A stretch of DNA of 6,274 nucleotides. It comes from an uncultured Chitinophaga sp. (GTDB lineage Bacteria > Bacteroidota > Bacteroidia > Chitinophagales > Chitinophagaceae). The translations under genes and the position numbers were made by a program. Shown piece after piece: positions 1 to 4,416 of this stretch. The stretch lies in contig NZ_CALNBI010000057.1 of NCBI RefSeq assembly GCF_937874145.1, forward strand, positions 1-6,274. The letters run 5' to 3'. The stretch's first letter is position 1, and every line of letters begins with the position of its first letter. Under the pieces are notes generated by a model that did no database searches, had not been told where the DNA came from, and saw only the letters and a program-made list of their open reading frames with translations.

Positions 1-41
1 AGGTTTTGCAGACCTCTGCCTAGCCACTCGGCCACGGTACC
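1..41 (-). tRNA. tRNA-Cys (GCA), 5' half, cut by window edge
   Basis: Read on the minus strand from 41 down, the sequence folds as the 5' half of a tRNA. It has acceptor strand GGTACCG, then TG, a D arm with stem GCC/GGC and loop GAGTGGCTA, one linker A, and anticodon stem GAGGT. The seven-base loop CTGCAAA has U33, anticodon GCA (Cys) and A37-A38. The 3' side of the anticodon stem starts as ACCT and then runs off the window. The variable loop, T arm and 3' acceptor strand lie outside, so the acceptor stem cannot be checked. The identity follows directly from the anticodon in its correct position. The gene is divergent from the nucleoside phosphorylase gene. Confidence 0.93.
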
Positions 42-72
42 TTTTTTTGTGCCATCCGTTTTTGATGGACTG

Positions 73-103
73 CAAAAGTAGCAAATTTTAGATATTTGCC
101 AAA
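73..103 (-). promoter_or_regulatory. Bacteroidota-type promoter for tRNA-Cys
   Basis: On the minus strand there is TTTG (103-100), a 19-nt spacer and TACTTTTG (80-73). This is an exact match to the known Bacteroidota housekeeping consensus TTTG-N19-21-TAnnTTTG. Transcription would start near 66-69, about 25 nt before the mature tRNA 5' end. The leader contains a 5-bp inverted repeat (CCATC 52-56 / GATGG 64-68) followed by an A-run, which RNase P processing would remove. Confidence 0.8.
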
Positions 104-147
104 TCTGATTACAAGATATTTCTTTACGGATAAAAAAATACTGACGT

Positions 148-1023
148 ATGTCTACAGGAATCGCCGCATCAGAACTGATCCTCAACGCCCGCGGGGCCGT
201 TTACCACCTGGATGTAAGACCCGAAGAAATCGCTCATACGATTATCACCGTCGGTGATCCCGAACGGGTGCAAAATGTGAGCAAGCACTTCGACCGGATC
301 GAAGGTACATACCAGCACCGCGAATTCGTCACGCATACGGGATTTGTGGGAAATACCCGGATCTCCGTGGTGTCGACCGGCATCGGGACCGACAATATCG
401 ACATCGTGCTGAACGAGCTGGACGCCCTGGTGAACATTGATTTCAATACCAGGCAGGTAAAGGAGGAACTCGTGAGCCTGCGCATCGTGCGGCTGGGCAC
501 TTCTGGTTCCCTGCAGGAAGATATCCCCGTGGATGCGTTCGTGGCTTCGTCGCATGCCATCGGGCTGGACAATTTGCTGCCGTATTACACCTGGCACAAC
601 ACGCCCGAAGAGCTCCAGCTACTGGAAGCCTTCCGAGGGCAGGTGCGCCTCCAGCCCCACGCGGCCAGGCCTTACCTTTTTGAAGCCGCACCCGAATTGC
701 TGGAGCGCTTCGGCGAAGGGTTCCATACAGGCATCACCGTTACCTGCCCCGGCTTCTACGCCCCCCAGGGCCGCCAGCTCAGGGGCGCCCTCTCCCACCC
801 CCAGCTGATCGGCCAGCTGGGCGCCTTTAGCTTCGAAAACCGCCATATCACGAATTTCGAGATGGAAACATCGGGGATTTACGGACTGGGCCGCGTTCTC
901 GGGCACCGCTGCCTCTCGCTCAGCGCCATCGTGGCCAACCGCGTTCGGGGAGAATTCAGTGCGGACGGCAATGCCGCGGTGGAAAAGCTCATCGCCACGG
1001 CCCTGCCCATCATCGCCGCTTGA
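148..1023 (+). CDS. udp: Uridine phosphorylase-type nucleoside phosphorylase
   Basis: This 291-residue cytoplasmic protein belongs to the PNP/UDP phosphorylase family. The family cleaves nucleosides with phosphate to a free base and (deoxy)ribose 1-phosphate, in pyrimidine salvage. Visible motifs are the phosphate-loop VGDPERV (35-41), RLGTSG (115-120, equivalent to the phosphate-binding RIGTTG of E. coli Udp), CPGFYAPQGR (200-209) and NFEMETS (236-242), whose Met239-Glu240 match the ribose-binding Met-Glu pair. Gln207 and Arg209 align with the uracil-reading Gln and Arg of uridine phosphorylases, which argues for uridine rather than a purine nucleoside. It is longer than E. coli Udp (about 253 residues). 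From memory, the QGR...GAL stretch (207-214) resembles the longer animal-type enzymes. The ATG at 148 lies just upstream of the conserved fold; the preceding bases are A-rich with no Shine-Dalgarno. dapF follows after 33 nt with its own promoter. Exact substrate range is inferred. Confidence 0.88.
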   Translation: MSTGIAASELILNARGAVYHLDVRPEEIAHTIITVGDPERVQNVSKHFDRIEGTYQHREFVTHTGFVGNTRISVVSTGIGTDNIDIVLNELDALVNIDFNTRQVKEELVSLRIVRLGTSGSLQEDIPVDAFVASSHAIGLDNLLPYYTWHNTPEELQLLEAFRGQVRLQPHAARPYLFEAAPELLERFGEGFHTGITVTCPGFYAPQGRQLRGALSHPQLIGQLGAFSFENRHITNFEMETSGIYGLGRVLGHRCLSLSAIVANRVRGEFSADGNAAVEKLIATALPIIAA

Positions 1024-1049
1024 TCCAATCCCAGTATTGTGTAACTTTG
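1019..1049 (+). promoter_or_regulatory. Promoter of dapF, overlapping the end of udp
   Basis: CTTG (1019-1022), a 19-nt spacer and TAACTTTG (1042-1049) fit the Bacteroidota consensus TTTG-N19-21-TAnnTTTG with one mismatch. The upstream box contains the first two bases of the udp stop codon. The -7 box ends 7 nt before the dapF ATG, which puts the transcript start only a few bases from the start codon. The call is by pattern only. Confidence 0.68.
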
Positions 1050-1056
1050 CACCATC

Positions 1057-1836
1057 ATGCAGATTCATTTCTATAAATACCAGGGCACCGGGAACGATTT
1101 CGTGATCCTCGACAACCGCAACGGCGATTACGCCGGGCTGACCACCGAACAGATCGAACACCTCTGCGACCGCCGCTTCGGCATCGGTGCCGACGGGTTG
1201 ATGATGCTCGAGAACCAGGACGGGTACGACTTCCGGATGAAGTATTACAATGCCGACGGCCGCGAAGGCAGCATGTGCGGCAACGGCGGCCGGTGCCTTA
1301 CCGCTTTTGCCCGCCACATGGGCATCCCCGGCGAAACCCTGCGGTTTATCGCGACCGACGGCGGGCATGACGCCAAATTCCGGGAAAACGGCTGGGTGGA
1401 ACTGAAAATGAAAGATGTGGACCAGGTCGAAAACGGCGGTTCCTTCTTCTACCTCAACACCGGCTCTCCCCACTACGTGCAATTTGTGACCGACATCCAG
1501 GAAGTGGATGTGTATGAAGACGGCCGGGCCGTCCGCTACAACGACCGCTTTGCCGCCGTGGGCACCAACGTGAACTTTGTACAGGAAATCGATAAAGGCA
1601 TTTTCGTGCGCACTTATGAGCGCGGCGTGGAAGACGAAACGTATTCCTGCGGCACGGGCGTTACCGCCGCCGCCCTTACGGCCGCTCCCGGCGAAGCCGG
1701 TGAATACGCCATCCCGGTCGAAACCCTGGGCGGGCACCTGGAAGTCCGCTTCCTCCGTACCGGCGAGCAGCAGTATGAGGACATCTGGCTCTGCGGCCCC
1801 GCCACGCCTGTATTTGAAGGAAATATTAAAATTTAG
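1057..1836 (+). CDS. dapF: Diaminopimelate epimerase DapF
   Basis: This cytoplasmic, cofactor-independent epimerase interconverts LL- and meso-diaminopimelate. It supplies the peptidoglycan cross-linking residue and the last precursor of lysine. The protein has 259 residues, slightly short of the about 274 of E. coli DapF, and has the two pseudo-symmetric halves of the family. The N-terminal half has the opening motif KYQGTGNDF (7-15) and MCGNGGRC (73-80), with catalytic Cys74. The C-terminal half has RTYERG (185-190) and SCGTG (197-201), with the second catalytic Cys198. The Glu188-Arg189 pair expected to bind substrate is present. The end is trimmed: the stretch after SCGTGVTAAALTA is short before the GGHLEVRF strand (225-232). 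The start at 1057 is fixed by the family N-terminus and by the promoter 7 nt upstream. No other lysine-pathway gene is nearby, so it stands alone here, as dapF often does. The reading frame is intact. Confidence 0.97.
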   Translation: MQIHFYKYQGTGNDFVILDNRNGDYAGLTTEQIEHLCDRRFGIGADGLMMLENQDGYDFRMKYYNADGREGSMCGNGGRCLTAFARHMGIPGETLRFIATDGGHDAKFRENGWVELKMKDVDQVENGGSFFYLNTGSPHYVQFVTDIQEVDVYEDGRAVRYNDRFAAVGTNVNFVQEIDKGIFVRTYERGVEDETYSCGTGVTAAALTAAPGEAGEYAIPVETLGGHLEVRFLRTGEQQYEDIWLCGPATPVFEGNIKI

Positions 1837-1846
1837 CCCCCCGGCT

Positions 1847-1873
1847 TTTGGTACATTAATTCCATTACCTTTG
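1847..1873 (+). promoter_or_regulatory. Putative promoter of corA
   Basis: TACCTTTG (1866-1873) matches the Bacteroidota -7 box TAnnTTTG exactly and, as at dapF, ends 7 nt before the ATG. The only upstream TTTG (1847-1850) is separated by 15 nt, shorter than the usual 19-21, so the -33 part is doubtful. The -7 call is better supported than the full promoter. Confidence 0.5.
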
Positions 1874-1880
1874 CGCCCGG

Positions 1881-2819
1881 ATGATCCAGTACTTTATAAA
1901 TATCGATGCCCGTACGGTTGAAATCAAGGAGCCGGACAATGGCGCCTGGGTGAATATCACCCCGCCGCTCAAGCAGTCCGAATTCGAACAACTGTCGGAA
2001 AACCTCGATATCCCGCTGGACTTTTTGACGGACTCCCTCGATATCGACGAAAAAAGCCGCTTCGAGCTGGAAGACAATGTAAAGCTCATCGTTATCAAAA
2101 CCCCAACGGAAAACAATTCCATCAACGAAAGCGACGCCTATTACATTACCATCCCCATCGTAATCATCCTCACCCACAACCAGATCGTTACCGTCAATTC
2201 CTTCGACAACGCAGCCATCAAGAAATTCCTCAACACCTTCCATAACCGCCATCCTGAAAAGCGGAACATGATGGTATTGAAGATTTTCGAGAAAGTGGTG
2301 ATGAACTTCCTCGATTACCTCAAGGAAATCAACCAGCGCCGCAACCTGCTCGAACAAAAGCTGTACGACTCCAACCGGAACGAGGAACTGCTCTACCTCA
2401 TGCGGATCCAGAAATCCCTCGTATACTTCGTTACCGCCCTGCGCAGCAACGAACTGCTGCTCATGAAACTGGAACGCACCAATTTCCTCGGCCTCAACGA
2501 AGACGAAAAGGAATTCCTGAACGACCTGATCGTAGACACTTCCCAGGCGCTGGAAATGGCCAATATCTACACCAACATCCTCTCCAGCACCATGGATGCC
2601 TTCGCCAGCATCATTTCCAACAACCTCAACTTCGTGATGAAACGCCTCACGTCCATCACGATCGTTCTCACCCTGCCCGTTCTCGTGGCCAGCATCTACG
2701 GCATGAACGTAGACATTCCCTACGCACATTCCCCCTTCAGCTTCTACATACCTGTCACCATCGCGATCGTAACCGCGGTAGTGATGAGCTGGTATTTCAT
2801 GAAGAAAAAGTGGTTCTAG
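1881..2819 (+). CDS. corA: CorA-family magnesium/divalent cation channel
   Basis: This 312-residue inner-membrane protein belongs to the CorA family. Members form pentameric channels that take up Mg2+ (some also Co2+ or Ni2+) with a large cytoplasmic funnel. Residues 1-130 are soluble and mixed alpha/beta. Residues about 130-255 are mostly helical and charged, as expected for the long stalk helix. TM1 is about 255-272 and ends in the signature YGMN (273-276) that forms the selectivity filter. After a short acidic periplasmic loop, TM2 spans about 287-306. The protein ends in the basic tail KKKWF (308-312), typical of the family. The order of domains and the total length are standard. The start follows 7 nt after a TAnnTTTG box, and no Shine-Dalgarno is visible. 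The stop codon shares the bases CTAG (2816-2819) with the stop of the convergent Nudix gene. Ion selectivity cannot be read from the sequence. Confidence 0.95.
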   Translation: MIQYFINIDARTVEIKEPDNGAWVNITPPLKQSEFEQLSENLDIPLDFLTDSLDIDEKSRFELEDNVKLIVIKTPTENNSINESDAYYITIPIVIILTHNQIVTVNSFDNAAIKKFLNTFHNRHPEKRNMMVLKIFEKVVMNFLDYLKEINQRRNLLEQKLYDSNRNEELLYLMRIQKSLVYFVTALRSNELLLMKLERTNFLGLNEDEKEFLNDLIVDTSQALEMANIYTNILSSTMDAFASIISNNLNFVMKRLTSITIVLTLPVLVASIYGMNVDIPYAHSPFSFYIPVTIAIVTAVVMSWYFMKKKWF

Positions 2820-3265
2820 TATTTCGCTTTGACGATATCCGCCAGCACCTTGTCGATCGGCAAGGTAACCGCCGCTGAGGAGAAGTCTTCCCAATCCACC
2901 CATCTCACCCCTTCCACCTGCGTTGCACCTTCCGGGACCTCGAACCCGAACGGCTTTTCCAGCAAAGGCGCCACGAAGGGAGAAGTGGCTTTCAACAGGT
3001 AATATATGGAGATGATCTGGTTCACGTCATCGAAAGCGGAGATCTGGAAGAAGTCGGTGGTGTAGATATGTTCTACCACTTCCACGTCCTGGTTCACTTC
3101 TTCCTTCCATTCCCGGACGATGCATTCCAGCGTGCCTTCCCCGAATTCGAGGCCGCCGCCGGGGAATTTGGTGTAATAACCGCCGCGGATGTACTCGTCG
3201 CTCACGAGTACCTGTTTCTTTTCATTGAACAAAATGCCGTACACACGGACTGTAAACTGAGGCAT
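2816..3265 (-). CDS. Nudix hydrolase
   Basis: This 149-residue, single-domain cytoplasmic protein should hydrolyse a nucleoside diphosphate linked to another moiety. The Nudix box GX5EX7REUXEEXGU is seen at 37-59: Gly37, Glu43, Arg51-Glu52, Trp53 and Glu55-Glu56. The metal-binding glutamates are therefore all present. The consensus Gly near the end of the box is Asn58 and the next hydrophobic position is Gln59, a tolerated variation. The fold begins at once (FTVRVYGILF, 4-13), so the ATG at 3265 is the natural start. GVRWVDWED (119-127) is the usual late strand. The length is typical of the small MutT-like and NUDT-like members. It is last in a minus-strand operon, 14 nt after the yhhQ stop, with no visible Shine-Dalgarno. 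Its stop overlaps the corA stop. The substrate cannot be deduced; candidates include oxidised nucleotides, nucleotide sugars and dinucleoside polyphosphates. Confidence 0.93.
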   Translation of the reverse strand: MPQFTVRVYGILFNEKKQVLVSDEYIRGGYYTKFPGGGLEFGEGTLECIVREWKEEVNQDVEVVEHIYTTDFFQISAFDDVNQIISIYYLLKATSPFVAPLLEKPFGFEVPEGATQVEGVRWVDWEDFSSAAVTLPIDKVLADIVKAKY

Positions 3266-3279
3266 GAGATGTGGTATGA

Positions 3280-4074
3280 TTAACGGTTCATGGCCGCCCG
3301 CTTCATTTCCGCCGCCAGATCGTGCCCCAGGTACCGTTCAATGATACCATGGACCCAATAAATGACCGGCGTGAGCACGATGGCGACCGTGAATTTATAT
3401 ATATAATTGATGATGCAGACGCTGATGACCAGCCCCAGCGGCCAGGCTTGTCCTTTTTGCCCGGTGATGATGGGGAACAGGTGGAAGGCGCAGAACAGCA
3501 CGACGAACGAATCGATGAGCTGGGAAACGAGCGTAGAGCCGGTAGCGCGGAGCCAGATTTTCCCCTCCCCGGTCATTTTCTTGATCTTATGGAACGTGAA
3601 CACATCCACCAGCTGCCCCAGCAGGAAGGCCGTAAGCGAAGCGATGATGATCATGGAACCCTGGCCCAGGATCTGGCCGTAGGCCACATCCATATCCGGC
3701 ACACCGGCTTCTACCTTGCTGGTTACGAAAAACGCGGCCGGCTCGAGGCGGATGGCGATATAAAAGATGATGAAGGCGAATGCGATGAGCGCGGCGGTGA
3801 GGTACGACAGAAAACGGACGCCCTTCACCCCGAAATACTCATTAATAATATCGGTCATGATAAACACAACGGGCCAGAGCAATACGCCGGCGGTCATATT
3901 GAAACTATAGGCGTCGCCGAAGATCAGGATATTGACGGGGCTCATGCCGAAGGTGGCTTCCAGGGAGAATATCTTGACGCCGATGATCTCGGCGATGAGG
4001 GCGTTGGCCACGAAAATGCCGGCCAGTATGATGAATACCCGGGTGGGTTTGTCTTTTAAGATATTGGTAATCAT
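3280..4074 (-). CDS. yhhQ: Queuosine precursor transporter, YhhQ (VUT/DUF165) family
   Basis: This 264-residue polytopic inner-membrane protein belongs to the family of E. coli YhhQ. That protein imports queuosine precursors (preQ0/preQ1) for tRNA wobble modification. About six hydrophobic segments are visible: 12-34, 59-77, 88-108, 138-156, 180-202 and 212-240. Family-type polar motifs inside or beside them are TDIINEYFG (74-82), LGQLVDVF (152-159) with Gln154 and Asp157, and GSTLVSQLIDS (179-189). The loop HKIKK (162-166) and the segment GKIWLRAT (171-178) are also characteristic. The ATG overlaps the stop of the upstream small membrane protein as ATGA (4074-4071), suggesting translational coupling. 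The Nudix gene follows downstream. No preQ1 riboswitch is recognisable upstream. The family assignment is strong; transport of a queuosine precursor is inferred from characterised homologues. No queuosine biosynthesis gene is in view. Confidence 0.92.
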   Translation of the reverse strand: MITNILKDKPTRVFIILAGIFVANALIAEIIGVKIFSLEATFGMSPVNILIFGDAYSFNMTAGVLLWPVVFIMTDIINEYFGVKGVRFLSYLTAALIAFAFIIFYIAIRLEPAAFFVTSKVEAGVPDMDVAYGQILGQGSMIIIASLTAFLLGQLVDVFTFHKIKKMTGEGKIWLRATGSTLVSQLIDSFVVLFCAFHLFPIITGQKGQAWPLGLVISVCIINYIYKFTVAIVLTPVIYWVHGIIERYLGHDLAAEMKRAAMNR

Positions 4075-4352
4075 ATGGGTGATGCGAGTTGGATGAGCAA
4101 GATAAGCACATTCAGCACAAATACATATGGATGGATGTCTGCAAACCGCACCTTTTTCAACAGCAGCATGACAACAGCGATGAGCACCGTGAGGATATTG
4201 AGCGGCGCAGCCACGAGCCAGCCGAGGATGGTGACGTGTTTGGTGAGGAAGCTCCAGGCCTCGGGATCTCCCATCATCCGGACGAAGTAACCGAGCAAAA
4301 AGCAGATATTACAGATAAAGCTCAATTTTATGAGAAAGCGGACGAGCCTCAT
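4071..4352 (-). CDS. Small three-helix membrane protein of unknown function
   Basis: I do not recognise a named family for this 93-residue protein. It is strongly hydrophobic, with three likely membrane helices at about 5-25, 41-66 and 73-91. The first loop, FVRMMGDPEAW (23-33), is short and mixed in charge. The second turn, KKVRFADIH (66-74), is basic, so the positive-inside rule places it on the cytoplasmic side. There is no signal peptidase or lipobox motif. It is probably the first gene of the minus-strand operon: its TGA overlaps the yhhQ ATG by four bases (ATGA). The overlap, the steady helix pattern and the position behind a divergent intergenic region make a real gene far more likely than a chance ORF. 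The plus-strand ORF over the same bases reads as an antisense shadow with unnatural composition. A role as an accessory to the transporter is only a guess. Confidence 0.8.
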   Translation of the reverse strand: MRLVRFLIKLSFICNICFLLGYFVRMMGDPEAWSFLTKHVTILGWLVAAPLNILTVLIAVVMLLLKKVRFADIHPYVFVLNVLILLIQLASPI

Positions 4353-4416
4353 ATTGAAATTTCGGATAAAATACAGTTATTTTGGATTCTTTTAAAAACT
4401 AAACCGGAAAAACCCG
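4353..4416. promoter_or_regulatory. Divergent intergenic region with promoter for the YfhO-family gene
   Basis: This 64-bp AT-rich gap separates the small membrane protein gene (leftward) from the YfhO-family gene (rightward). On the plus strand ATTG (4353-4356), a 20-nt spacer and TTATTTTG (4377-4384) fit TTTG-N19-21-TAnnTTTG with one mismatch in each box. The start would be near 4389 and the leader would be A-rich, about 27 nt. On the minus strand the best -7 candidate is TATTTTAT (4373-4366), with only a T-run at the -33 distance, so the leftward promoter is weakly supported. No terminator, riboswitch or operator palindrome was seen. Confidence 0.45.

Noticed and set aside
52..68. Inverted repeat CCATC/GATGG next to a T-run as a terminator
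   Set aside because: With a 5-bp stem it sits between the tRNA-Cys promoter and the tRNA, where a terminator would make no sense. It is better seen as leader sequence.
95..124. Possible udp promoter: TTTG (95-98), 18-nt spacer, TATTTCTT (117-124)
   Set aside because: The -7 box matches only partly and the spacer is short. No better plus-strand promoter was found in 42-147, so the udp promoter stays unassigned.
619..1737. Long minus-strand open frame (372 codons) opposite udp and dapF
   Set aside because: It lies antisense to two unmistakable genes and crosses the dapF promoter. Its protein is Gly/Ala/Val/His-rich with no motif, as expected for the complement of GC-biased codons.
1835..1850. 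AGCC-CCCC-GGCT followed by TTTT just after dapF, as a possible terminator
   Set aside because: The stem is only 4 bp with four Ts, too weak for a confident intrinsic terminator. The same Ts could belong to the corA promoter region.
1833..2903. Minus-strand open frame (356 codons) opposite corA
   Set aside because: It is a shadow of corA: acidic and Val/His/Gly-rich with no recognisable domain, and it also overlaps the end of the Nudix gene in another frame.
3322..4059. Plus-strand open frame (245 codons) opposite yhhQ
   Set aside because: It is a hydrophilic, Asp/Glu/His-rich complement of a membrane protein gene, with no motif or promoter.
4386..4410. AAAAACTAA before the YfhO-family gene, resembling the tail of a preQ1-I riboswitch
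   Set aside because: There is no preceding hairpin with the required C-rich loop, and it is on the wrong strand for yhhQ. The minus strand of the same region shows no preQ1 aptamer either.
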